64,000 nucleotides of DNA, taken from Achromobacter mucicolens. Lineage in GTDB: Bacteria > Pseudomonadota > Gammaproteobacteria > Burkholderiales > Burkholderiaceae_B. Of this stretch, positions 44,142 through 51,869 are shown one piece after another. A model generated the notes under the pieces. It searched no databases. It saw only the letters and a program-made list of their open reading frames with translations, and was not told where the DNA came from. Every line of letters starts with the position of its first letter. The first letter of the stretch is position 1. The DNA is taken from positions 186,001 through 250,000 of the forward strand of contig NZ_CADIJP010000009.1 in assembly GCF_902859725.1 (NCBI RefSeq), in the 5' to 3' direction. The position numbers and the translations under genes were made by a program.

Positions 44142-44573
44142 TCAGCCTCCCACCGCGTGGCGCAACACGTAGACCGTCACAAATCCGGCCGCCATGAAGA
44201 TCGCCGTGGCGACGAACGAGCGGCGCGATCCGCGGGACAGTCCGCAGACGCCGTGGCCGCTAGTGCAGCCGGACCCGTATCGCGTGCCGATCCCGACGAG
44301 CAGGCCGGCCACGATCAGCCGGGGCGTGCTGGCATCGACCGTGATGGACGGCAAGGTGGCGAACAGCCGGTAGACCCACGGCGCGGCGCACAGTCCCAGC
44401 AGAAAGGCCACGCGCCAACCCTCGCCGCGCGTCGGGGTGAAAAGACCGCCCACGATGCCGCTGATGCCGGCAATGCGCCCGGCGCCAAGCATCAACAAGA
44501 CCGCGCCGGCGCCGATAAGGAGCCCCCCCGCCGTACCGGCGAGCGGCGTAAAGGCAGACCAGTCCACGTTCAT
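44142..44573 (-). CDS. YeeE/YedE-family membrane protein (half-size)
   Basis: A membrane protein of 143 residues with about four hydrophobic segments and the family motif GSGCTSGHGVCGLSRGS, in which two cysteines and the SGHG stretch are typical. It likely forms a heterodimeric channel with the following half-size partner. Its start overlaps the stop of the ArsR-type gene by four bases, so all three are made together. Confidence 0.87.
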   Translation of the reverse strand: MNVDWSAFTPLAGTAGGLLIGAGAVLLMLGAGRIAGISGIVGGLFTPTRGEGWRVAFLLGLCAAPWVYRLFATLPSITVDASTPRLIVAGLLVGIGTRYGSGCTSGHGVCGLSRGSRRSFVATAIFMAAGFVTVYVLRHAVGG

Positions 44574-44905
44574 TTGAGCGATTCCAGTGCGCGTCCGCAG
44601 TACAGGCTGGACAGGGTTTTCATCACCTGGCTGACCTCGAAACTGGCCATCTGGTAGTAGACGTACTTGCCTTCGCGCCGCGTGACGACGAGGCCTTCGT
44701 CGCGCAACACGCCAAGCTGCTGCGAGAGCGTGGGCTGGCGGATCCCGGTCAGCGATTCAAGCTCGCCGACGTTGCGTTCATGGTGGACCAGCTGGCACAA
44801 GAGGAGCAAGCGGTCTTCGTTGGCCAGGGCTTTGAGCAGCGTGCAGGCCTGGGAGGCCGATTCGCGCAGGGAGGCGACTTCACATTCGGTAAGCGGAGCA
44901 TTCAT
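44570..44905 (-). CDS. bigR: ArsR-family persulfide sensor, BigR/SqrR-like
   Basis: Winged-helix repressor of 111 residues. Cys37 (LLLLCQLV) and Cys103 (LYCGRAL) are 66 positions apart, the same spacing as the two sensor cysteines of BigR and SqrR, which form a tetrasulfide or disulfide in response to persulfide. The recognition helix is about residues 54-72 (IRQPTLSQQLGVLRDEGLV). I use the ATG at 44905; the upstream ATG at 44950 would add 15 residues and enter the promoter. It is divergent from the MBL-fold gene with a 29-bp dyad in the gap. Confidence 0.88.
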   Translation of the reverse strand: MNAPLTECEVASLRESASQACTLLKALANEDRLLLLCQLVHHERNVGELESLTGIRQPTLSQQLGVLRDEGLVVTRREGKYVYYQMASFEVSQVMKTLSSLYCGRALESLK

Positions 44906-44951
44906 GGCGAGGTGCTGGCAGAGGGAAAAGCGGGGTAATGGCGCCGTCATT

Positions 44952-44980
44952 ATATTTCTGAATAAACTATTCGCAAATAT
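44952..44980. promoter_or_regulatory. Candidate BigR operator, 29-bp dyad
   Basis: ATATTT-N2-GAATA-N3-TATTC-N2-AAATAT: two pairs of perfect inverted segments over 29 bp, in an AT-rich stretch quite unlike the surroundings. It lies in the 128-bp divergent gap, in the right place to control both bigR and the MBL-fold gene. AT-rich dyads are known for this regulator family. Confidence 0.7.
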
Positions 44981-45033
44981 TATTTTTTTACGTAAACTGT
45001 TCCGACGCGACCGCCCTTCATTCCCAAGCCCCC

Positions 45034-45897
45034 ATGAATCCGCACATCCAGGCCTTCTTTGACCCCGTCACCTCGACCATCACCTACGTCGTTCACGAGG
45101 CAGGGCCCGGCGGCGCCTGCGCCATCATCGACTCGGTGCTGGACTTCGACCCCAAGTCGGGCCGCACCAGCACCGCCAATGCAGACCGTGTGGCCGAGTA
45201 TGTCCGCGCGCGCGGGCTGCGGACGGTCTGGCTGCTGGAAACCCATGCCCACGCCGATCACCTGTCCGCCGCGCCTTATCTGCAACGGCAGCTGGGCGGC
45301 GTCATCGCCATCGGCCAAAGCATCCGCAGCGTGCAGGGCGTGTTCAAGAAGATCCTGAACCTTGAGCCGGCCTTTCAGCTCGATGGATCGCAGTTCGGCC
45401 ATCTGTTCGCCGACGGCGAGACCTTTCAGATCGGCGCGCTGACCGCCACGGCGGTGCACGTGCCGGGACACACGCCAGCCGACATGGCCTACCTGATCGG
45501 CGATGCGGCATTCGTGGGCGACACGCTGTTCATGCCCGATGTCGGCACGGCGCGCTGCGATTTCCCAGGCGGCGATGCGCACCTGCTGTACCAGTCGATC
45601 CGGCGCCTCTTGAGCCTGCCCGACGACACGCGCCTTTTCATGTGTCACGACTATCCGCCCGAGGGCCGCGACGCCGCCTGGCAGACCAGCGTGGCCGACC
45701 AGCGCCGCGGCAACATCCACGTGCGCGATGGCATCACGGAAGAAGAATTCGTCGCCATGCGCACCCGGCGGGACGCGACACTGTCGATGCCCACACTGAT
45801 CCTGCCCGCCATCCAGGTGAACATCCGCGCGGGACATTTCCCGCCGGCCGAGGACAACGGCGTGCGGTACCTGAAGATTCCCGTCAACGCGCTTTGA
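45034..45897 (+). CDS. MBL-fold persulfide dioxygenase-like protein (Blh/ETHE1 type)
   Basis: Metallo-beta-lactamase-fold enzyme of 287 residues. The metal motif THAHADH (His71, His73, Asp75, His76) is followed by the second His in VHVPGHTPADM, the FVGDTLFMPD loop and a third His in CHDYPPEG. The DVGTARCDFPGG stretch is typical of ETHE1/Blh proteins, which oxidise glutathione persulfide or related sulfur to sulfite. It is divergent from the BigR-like gene and likely repressed by it, forming with the YeeE pair a sulfide-detoxifying unit. Confidence 0.9.
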   Translation: MNPHIQAFFDPVTSTITYVVHEAGPGGACAIIDSVLDFDPKSGRTSTANADRVAEYVRARGLRTVWLLETHAHADHLSAAPYLQRQLGGVIAIGQSIRSVQGVFKKILNLEPAFQLDGSQFGHLFADGETFQIGALTATAVHVPGHTPADMAYLIGDAAFVGDTLFMPDVGTARCDFPGGDAHLLYQSIRRLLSLPDDTRLFMCHDYPPEGRDAAWQTSVADQRRGNIHVRDGITEEEFVAMRTRRDATLSMPTLILPAIQVNIRAGHFPPAEDNGVRYLKIPVNAL

Positions 45898-45977
45898 CAC
45901 CTGGCCGCGGCGCACTTGCGCCGCACGGCCATATCCCGCAAGATCGCCCGATCGCAGCAAACCGATCCGACGCATCC

Positions 45978-47444
45978 ATGTTCGCCGAAGCCGAAGCAGA
46001 CCCTACCCTCTCCAAAGATGAATTCAAGGCGCTGGAAACGCGGCTGCGGGTCGGACTGCTGAATGCGCAGTACGAACGCCTGCGCCAGGCCGACAAGACG
46101 CTTCTGATCGTCGTGGCGGGCATCGACGGGGCCGGCAAGGGCGCCACGATCAACCTGCTCAACGAATGGATGGATCCGCGCCACATCCGCACGCTGGCTT
46201 ATGGGCCGCGCGAGGGCGACGAACTGGATCGCCCACCGTTGTGGCGCTACTGGCGCGATCTGCCGCCCAAGGGCAGCACCGGCATCGTGTTCGGCTCCTG
46301 GTACACGCCGCTGGTCATCGAAGCCGTGCGCAAAAAGCCCAATGCAGACGCCATCGAGGCACATGCCGCCGCCATCATGCGCTTTGAAACGATGCTGGCC
46401 TCGGAAGGCGTGCAGATCGTCAAGCTGTGGTTCCACCTGTCGGCCAAGGCGCAGAAGGAACGGGCGCAGCGCCTGCTCGCCAGTCCCGAGACCGCGTGGC
46501 AAGTCAGCCCGGTCGACATGAAGGTCAACAAGCGTTTCGACCGCATCCGGTCGGGCGCGCACGTCGTGCTCAATCACACGGACTGCGGTCATGCGCCCTG
46601 GGTGGTGATCCCCAGCGCCGACGAGAACATGCGCACCGCGCGCACGGCCGAGGCGGTGCTGACGGCGCTGCGCCGGCGCGGCGTGCCGCGCCTGCCGCCC
46701 GCTTTCGTGGCGCATTCCAGCACGACGCGCATCGTCGACCGCCTGGGCAAGCTGGACTATGACGCCAAGGTCGAGAAGGAAGACTACGAATCCGAACTCG
46801 GCCTGCTGCAAGGCCGGCTGGCGCTCGCCGCCCGCTCCGACAAGTTCAAGGATCGCTCGCTGATCCTGGTGTTCGAGGGACAGGATGCGGCCGGCAAGGG
46901 CGGCGCCATCCGCCGCGTCACGCACGCGCTGGACGCCCGGCAATTCGACATCACGCCCGTGTCCGCGCCCAGCTCGGAAGAATTGGCCCGCCCTTACCTG
47001 TGGCGGTTCTGGCGCCGCATTCCCCGCCATGGCCGGATCGCGATCTTCGACCGCTCCTGGTATGGCCGGGTGCTGGTCGAGCGAGTCGAGAAACTGATTC
47101 CCCCCGCCAAGTGGCGCCGGGCCTACGCAGAGATCAACGACTTCGAAGAACAGCTGGCGGCCAGCGGCGCGCTGGTGCTCAAGTTCTGGCTGGCGGTCAC
47201 GCCCGACGAACAGCTTGTCCGCTTTCGCGAACGCGAAAAATCGCCGTTCAAGAATTTCAAGATCACGCCGGAGGACTGGCGCAACCGCGAAAAATGGCCC
47301 GAGTACTCGGCGGCGGCCAACGAGATGTTGATGCGGACCGACGTGGCCCACGCGCCCTGGCATCTGGTGTCGGCCAACGACAAGCGTTACGCTCGGCTGC
47401 AAGTGCTGCGGCATATCGTCGAAGCCATGGAAAACCAACTCTGA
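45978..47444 (+). CDS. pap: Polyphosphate:AMP phosphotransferase, two-domain PPK2
   Basis: Protein of 488 residues with two PPK2 domains in tandem. It makes ADP from AMP using polyphosphate. The C-terminal domain (about 275-488) has an intact Walker A (GQDAAGKG, 301-308) and the catalytic FDRSWYGR (357-364). The N-terminal domain keeps Walker A (GIDGAGKG, 48-55), but the equivalent second motif reads FGSWYTP with the Asp-Arg pair lost, so it is probably structural. This matches what is known of two-domain PPK2 enzymes. The start at 45978 avoids an open frame extending back into the MBL gene. Confidence 0.92.
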   Translation: MFAEAEADPTLSKDEFKALETRLRVGLLNAQYERLRQADKTLLIVVAGIDGAGKGATINLLNEWMDPRHIRTLAYGPREGDELDRPPLWRYWRDLPPKGSTGIVFGSWYTPLVIEAVRKKPNADAIEAHAAAIMRFETMLASEGVQIVKLWFHLSAKAQKERAQRLLASPETAWQVSPVDMKVNKRFDRIRSGAHVVLNHTDCGHAPWVVIPSADENMRTARTAEAVLTALRRRGVPRLPPAFVAHSSTTRIVDRLGKLDYDAKVEKEDYESELGLLQGRLALAARSDKFKDRSLILVFEGQDAAGKGGAIRRVTHALDARQFDITPVSAPSSEELARPYLWRFWRRIPRHGRIAIFDRSWYGRVLVERVEKLIPPAKWRRAYAEINDFEEQLAASGALVLKFWLAVTPDEQLVRFREREKSPFKNFKITPEDWRNREKWPEYSAAANEMLMRTDVAHAPWHLVSANDKRYARLQVLRHIVEAMENQL

Positions 47445-47467
47445 ATTTCACCAGGAGGCTCCGCCCC

Positions 47468-47917
47468 ATGAGTACCGCAGATATCCGTCCCATCGTTGCC
47501 GCTGACTTCGACGCGTGGCTGCCGTTGTGGAAGGGCTACCAGGACTTCTACCGCGTCAGCATCGACGACGCCGTCACGCGCAACACGTGGGCGCGCTTTC
47601 TGGATCCGGCCGAACCCATGCACGCGGCGCTGGCCTACGAAAGCGGCCGCGCGGTGGGCTTGGTGCACTGGATCTTCCACCGCTCCACCTGGACCGCGGG
47701 CGATTACTGCTATTTGCAGGATCTGTACGTGGACCAGGAGGCGCGTGGCACGGGCGCCGGCCGCAAGCTGATCGAGCACGTCTACGCCGAAGCCGCCGCG
47801 GCCAACTGTGCCCGCGTCTATTGGCTGACGCACGAAACCAACGCGACGGCCATGCAGCTCTACGACCGCATTGCCGACCGGTCCGGCTTCATTCAGTACC
47901 GCAAGGTGATGGCTTGA
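47468..47917 (+). CDS. GNAT-family N-acetyltransferase
   Basis: Acetyltransferase of 149 residues. The acetyl-CoA site shows in LQDLYVDQEARGTGAGRKLIEHV (motif A with the R-G-x-G-x-G/A pattern). The substrate end starts IRPIVAADFDAWLPLWKGYQ, seen in a subgroup with unknown substrates. RBS AGGAGG lies about 15 bases before the ATG. Its stop overlaps the TTG start of the HIT gene, so the two are coupled. Acceptor unknown. Confidence 0.87.
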   Translation: MSTADIRPIVAADFDAWLPLWKGYQDFYRVSIDDAVTRNTWARFLDPAEPMHAALAYESGRAVGLVHWIFHRSTWTAGDYCYLQDLYVDQEARGTGAGRKLIEHVYAEAAAANCARVYWLTHETNATAMQLYDRIADRSGFIQYRKVMA

Positions 47918-48378
47918 GCGCGCGCGATCCCAACTGTCCGCTGTGCCAGGAAGACGGCGGCACGCTCTTGTGGCGGGGACCGCACCTGCGCATCATCGAG
48001 GTCGAGGACCCCGACTATCCTGGGTTTACGCGTGTGATCTGGAACGCTCACCTGGCCGAGATGACCAGCCTGTCCACGCACGGGCGCGACCTGCTCATGC
48101 GGGCGGTGTATGTGGTCGAGGAAACGCAGCAGGCGATCCTGACGCCCGACAAGGTCAACCTGGCATCGCTCGGCAACATGGTGCCGCATCTGCATTGGCA
48201 CGTGATCCCGCGCTGGCGCGGCGACCGGCATTTTCCGGATCCGATCTGGGCGGCGCCGCGCATCGCGCCGGGCGCCGAGCCCGATTCCTGGAAGCGCCGG
48301 CAAGAAGCGGTGTCGGCCCTGCTGCCGCGCTACCGCGACCGTCTGGTCGAAGCCATGAACGCGCTGCTGTGGCATTGA
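47914..48378 (+). CDS. HIT-family (histidine-triad) protein
   Basis: Nucleotide hydrolase or transferase of 154 residues. The catalytic triad motif is HLHWHVI (His92, His94, His96). A CPLC pair (Cys8, Cys11) near the N-terminus suggests a zinc site. I infer a TTG start at 47914 that overlaps the TGA of the GNAT gene (47915-47917), because the domain needs the residues from SARDPNCPLC onward and no ATG lies in this frame nearby. The substrate (a dinucleotide polyphosphate or nucleotide adduct) is unknown. Confidence 0.88.
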   Translation: MSARDPNCPLCQEDGGTLLWRGPHLRIIEVEDPDYPGFTRVIWNAHLAEMTSLSTHGRDLLMRAVYVVEETQQAILTPDKVNLASLGNMVPHLHWHVIPRWRGDRHFPDPIWAAPRIAPGAEPDSWKRRQEAVSALLPRYRDRLVEAMNALLWH

Positions 48379-48437
48379 GCGGTCCAGCGCACTGACCGTT
48401 CTACCGCACTGAGCGTTCTACGGCATCGAGCCGCTGG
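48371..48437. repeat. Degenerate 17-bp tandem repeat at a convergent gene end
   Basis: Four imperfect units of about 17 bp resembling GCGCACTGA(C/G)CGTTCTA run from the HIT stop to the 3' end of the glycosyltransferase: 48371-48386, 48387-48403, 48404-48420 and 48421-48437. The second and third units differ at only two positions. The HIT stop lies in the first unit and the glycosyltransferase stop at the end of the third. Confidence 0.65.
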
Positions 48438-49593
48438 GCGCCGCGGGGGCCCGCCCCCGCCGTTCTCCCAGCCAGCGTGCGTAAGCCGCTTCGACCAGTT
48501 GCGCCGCGCGGTCGACGCTGAAAAGCCCCTGCCCCCGGATGAGCTCCCGGCCCGCCTCGCCCATGCGGCGGCGGCGTTCGGGATCGGCCAGCAGGCTTTC
48601 CAGCGCGGCGGCCAACGCCGCCGGGTCGCGCGGCGGCACGAGCAGGCCGGTCACGCCCGCCTGCATGGTTTCGGGAACGCCCCCCACGTCCGTGCCAATC
48701 ACGGGCACGCCCATGGCGGCAGCTTCGACAAATGCCGTGCCGAAGGCTTCGCGATGGGTCGGCAAGGCGAACACGTCAAACGCCTGCAGCACGTTGCCGA
48801 TGTCATTGCGCCGGCCCAGGAAGTGTACGCGGGACGCCAGGCCCAGCGCCTGAACCTGACCCTTCAGGCGCTCGAACACCGGCATGCCGTCTCCGGCCAG
48901 CACCAGGTGGGCTTGCGGAAACGCGGCCAGCACCCGCTGGAAGGCGTCGATCAGGTCGGCATGGCCCTTTTCCGTGCGCATGACGGCCACACAGCCCACG
49001 ACCAGCGCATCGCCCGGCAGGCCGAGTTCCTGCCGCAGACTGCCCTTGCCGTCGCCTTCGGGCAACACAATCGGCGAATGGATGGTGGCGACGGCCTCGG
49101 GCGCTGCGCCGCCATCCAGCAATTGGCGATGCACGTGCCGGCTCACGGCGATGACGCGGTGGGCCAGCCACGTGTAGGCGTACAGCGAGTTGATCGGCTT
49201 GGCCAGGTGGCGGGTGCGCACGATGAGCGGGGTGCGGGCAAGGCGCGCGCCCATTGCCGCGCGCACCGTGTCGCTGCGGCTGTGCGTGTTGACCACGTCG
49301 AAACGGCCGCGCGCCGCCACGCGCCGCACGAACGCCACGCTGCGCACGAAATTGACGGCGCCATCCATGTTCACGGTGTGCACGGTGAACCCGGCGTCGC
49401 GAAGCCGCTGCGCCAGTTCGGCATGCGGCTGGCAGACCGCTTCCAGGTGATGGCCGCGCTCGCGCATGGCGACCATCTCCTTATAGATACAGAATTCCTG
49501 GCCGCCAAAGGCCGTGGCGGCTTCCGTATGCAGGATGCGCAAGGGGCCGCCCGTCCTGGCGTGGCTCGCGGGAAAATCGTCGAAATTCAGCAT
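48418..49593 (-). CDS. GT4-family glycosyltransferase
   Basis: A GT-B fold glycosyltransferase of 391 residues. The N-terminal lobe starts LRILHTEAATAFGGQEFCIYKE, with the glycine-rich acceptor-loop FGGQE. The C-terminal GT4 signature is EAFGTAFVEAAAMGVPVIGTDVGGVPE near residues 285-310, binding the sugar nucleotide. It may act in lipopolysaccharide or exopolysaccharide synthesis. I chose the ATG at 49593 (MLNFDDF); an in-frame ATG at 49737 would add 48 residues with no family match. No polysaccharide genes are adjacent, so the acceptor is unknown. Confidence 0.85.
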   Translation of the reverse strand: MLNFDDFPASHARTGGPLRILHTEAATAFGGQEFCIYKEMVAMRERGHHLEAVCQPHAELAQRLRDAGFTVHTVNMDGAVNFVRSVAFVRRVAARGRFDVVNTHSRSDTVRAAMGARLARTPLIVRTRHLAKPINSLYAYTWLAHRVIAVSRHVHRQLLDGGAAPEAVATIHSPIVLPEGDGKGSLRQELGLPGDALVVGCVAVMRTEKGHADLIDAFQRVLAAFPQAHLVLAGDGMPVFERLKGQVQALGLASRVHFLGRRNDIGNVLQAFDVFALPTHREAFGTAFVEAAAMGVPVIGTDVGGVPETMQAGVTGLLVPPRDPAALAAALESLLADPERRRRMGEAGRELIRGQGLFSVDRAAQLVEAAYARWLGERRGRAPAAPSGSMP

Positions 49594-50111
49594 GGGCGGC
49601 GCAGCGGGCTGCTGCAGGGGGTTTGCGCAGGGGCCTGCAGATGCCGGCAAAGGGTGTCGGCGGTGCCAGGCAAGGCAAGGAGGACGGGATGATGGCGTGG
49701 CGGCATGACGGCGAGGGGCGCCAGGCAGCCTGGCCAAGCCACGACTTTGGGCGTGGGTTCAAAAAAGGCCGACTGGGTCGGCCTTCAACGGAACTGTTAC
49801 ATAGAATTTAAGCGAATGTAAACCAGAACACCGCAGCGAGACAAGCCTGTCCATCGCGACGCGGGGACGCAGCCCGCAGAAGACGTGATTTCCGTTGAAA
49901 TTGGCCTCAAATTCAGCGAAGAAAGGTGCATGTTAAATGCGTTCAGTTACCATTCAGGATCTCTCCATCGCGGTTAAACGACGCTCGGACGGGCCGCGCG
50001 GGCGGCCTGAATTTCCCCCTCCCTGCATTGGTACTCCTGCCTTGTTACCCTTATGCCCCCGCCGGCGCCGCGCATCCACGCGCGCGCGAGGCGACGCCTA
50101 AGAGGAATTCC
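49594..50111. other. Intergenic region between glycosyltransferase and tenA
   Basis: About 520 bp. It holds an orphan minus-strand terminator (49761-49785) described separately, and AT-richer sequence at 49795-49960. An open frame (from 49926) runs into tenA but its first 62 codons do not match the family. I looked for a thiamine-pyrophosphate riboswitch in front of tenA and did not find the conserved CUGAGA and ACCUGA elements. GAGGAA precedes the tenA start. Confidence 0.6.
49761..49785 (-). terminator. Orphan minus-strand rho-independent terminator
   Basis: Perfect stem AAGGCCGAC / GTCGGCCTT with a 3-nt loop; on the minus strand it is followed by six T residues (A's at 49761-49766). No gene on the minus strand ends here: the next gene to the right, tenA, is on the plus strand. 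It may end a small transcript or be an attenuator about 170 bases ahead of the glycosyltransferase. Confidence 0.75.
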
Positions 50112-50774
50112 ATGTCTTTCAGCTCCGACGCCTGGGCCCGCAACGCCGCGCTCTATGAAAAGACGCGCGACATGCCGTTCAACCGCGAACTGGCCAGCGG
50201 CAAGCTTGCCGAGGACGCGTTCAAGCACTACATGATCCAGGACGCGCACTATCTGGTCGCGTTTGGACGCGCGCTGGCCATTGCCGCCGCCAAGGCCGAC
50301 GACGCAGACGGCGTCGTGCAGTTTGCCGAAGCCGCCAAGGGCGCCGTCGTGGCCGAACGCAGCCTGCATGCCGGATTCATGCAGCAGTTCGGCATCGACG
50401 CGGCCACGTTCGAGGCCACGCCGCTGACGCCGGCGAGCCATCACTACACCAGCTTTCTCATCGCAACCGCCTGGAGCGCACCGTATCCGGTCGCCCTGGC
50501 TGCCCTGCTCCCCTGCTTCTGGATCTACGCGGAGATCGGGCGCGACATCCACGCGCGCGCCGTTCGGCCCAATCCGTACGCCGCCTGGATCGACACCTAC
50601 GCTGGCGATGACTTCCACGCGCTGGTCCGCGCGGTGATCGCCACCGTGGATCGGGCCGCCCAAACCGCCTCTCCGCAGATCGTGGAAGCGATGCACCAGG
50701 CCTACACGCACGCCGCTCAACTGGAATGGATGTTCTGGGACTCGGCGCACCGGCAGGCCGGCTGGCCGGTCTGA
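50112..50774 (+). CDS. tenA: Aminopyrimidine aminohydrolase (thiaminase II) TenA
   Basis: Cytoplasmic enzyme of 220 residues that salvages the pyrimidine part of thiamine breakdown products. The nucleophile Cys135 (LLPCFWIYAEIG) and the acid Glu205 (AAQLEWMFWD) lie at the numbers known for the family. The start at 50112 has GAGGAATT upstream. No other thiamine gene is adjacent and no riboswitch is seen in front, so control is not of the usual kind here. Its neighbour ung is unrelated. Confidence 0.95.
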   Translation: MSFSSDAWARNAALYEKTRDMPFNRELASGKLAEDAFKHYMIQDAHYLVAFGRALAIAAAKADDADGVVQFAEAAKGAVVAERSLHAGFMQQFGIDAATFEATPLTPASHHYTSFLIATAWSAPYPVALAALLPCFWIYAEIGRDIHARAVRPNPYAAWIDTYAGDDFHALVRAVIATVDRAAQTASPQIVEAMHQAYTHAAQLEWMFWDSAHRQAGWPV

Positions 50775-50828
50775 ACGGGCGGGCGGCGCCGGTCGGGCTG
50801 ACCGGGCGGATATGCCAAAATCGCGCCC

Positions 50829-51593
50829 ATGCCGATCGACAACCGCCTTACACCCAACGCCCTGGCCAAGCAGGCCGGGCAACTGCCTGCCGCCTGGCAG
50901 GCCGCCCTGTCCGCCGACCCCGCCGTAGCCGCGGCCCTCGCCGCCGCGACCAGCCATGTCGAAGCGCGTCTGGCGCAGGGCGCCGTGGTGTATCCCGCCA
51001 CGCCCTTTCGCGCCCTGCAAGGCCTGGCGCCCTCGGACGTACGGGTCGTGATCCTGGGCCAGGACCCCTACCACGGCCCCGGCCAGGCGCAGGGGCTGGC
51101 GTTCTCGGTGCCGGACGACTGCAAGCGCCCCCCCAGCCTGCGCAACATCTTCAACGAGATTGCGCGCGACTATCCGGATCTGGGCGTTCCGGCAGGCAAT
51201 GACCTCACCGCCTGGGCCGAGCAGGGCGTGCTGCTGCTGAACACGGCGCTCACCGTGGAAGACGGCCAGCCCGCCTCGCACGCCAAGCGCGGCTGGGAAA
51301 CGGTGACCGACGCCCTCATCAAGCTCGTCGCGCGCGATCCGTCGCCCAAGGTGTTCATGCTGTGGGGCGCCCACGCACAGGCCAAGCGGGTGTTGCTGCC
51401 GCCCGACAGCGGCCATCTGGTGCTGATGTCCAACCACCCTTCCCCGCTGTCCGCCCGGCGCCCCCCGGTGCCGTTCCTGGGCTGCGGTCATTTCCGGGCC
51501 ACCAACGCGTGGCTGGAAGACCAAGGGAAAAACCCTATTGATTGGGGGCTGGACAAAAAAATAATTCCCTTGCAGGGTGAATTCAGGTTATGA
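50829..51593 (+). CDS. ung: Uracil-DNA glycosylase
   Basis: Base-excision repair enzyme of 254 residues in family 1. The water-activating motif is GQDPYHG (77-83) with Asp79. The leucine-intercalation loop is HPSPLSARR near residue 204. It removes uracil from DNA in the cytoplasm. Length is slightly above the usual because of an N-terminal alanine-rich stretch. It follows tenA by 54 bp. The 276 bp that follow to the helicase gene contain no further ORF I can support. Confidence 0.96.
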   Translation: MPIDNRLTPNALAKQAGQLPAAWQAALSADPAVAAALAAATSHVEARLAQGAVVYPATPFRALQGLAPSDVRVVILGQDPYHGPGQAQGLAFSVPDDCKRPPSLRNIFNEIARDYPDLGVPAGNDLTAWAEQGVLLLNTALTVEDGQPASHAKRGWETVTDALIKLVARDPSPKVFMLWGAHAQAKRVLLPPDSGHLVLMSNHPSPLSARRPPVPFLGCGHFRATNAWLEDQGKNPIDWGLDKKIIPLQGEFRL

Positions 51594-51869
51594 TCGCCGC
51601 ACTGCACAAAACGAGTTCGGCATTTACCGCCTTGATTTAGCGGAATTTTTTGCAGTCCGCCGGGAAACCAACCCCCGGCCTCATGCCGAACTATCATCGA
51701 TTCCTGACCCCTTTCCTTTCGCCCTGCGTTCCATCAGTACAAGAGAACGCGCCACGCGCATGGTTGATCCGGTCGGCACGATGCTCCATCAACCGTCGCC
51801 TGGATCCGGCCGCCTAATCCCCTGGCCCGACCAAGCACTGCGTCGCATTGATTGCGGCAAGGGAAAGTA

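Noticed and set aside
48499-49692. A 397-residue plus-strand frame opposite the glycosyltransferase
   Set aside because: Antisense shadow. The minus strand carries the clear GT4 signature.
49926-50111. Possible 62-residue N-terminal extension of TenA, or a TPP riboswitch in this stretch
   Set aside because: The extra residues do not match TenA, and the catalytic residues have the family's numbers only with the start at 50112. The conserved TPP-riboswitch elements are absent.
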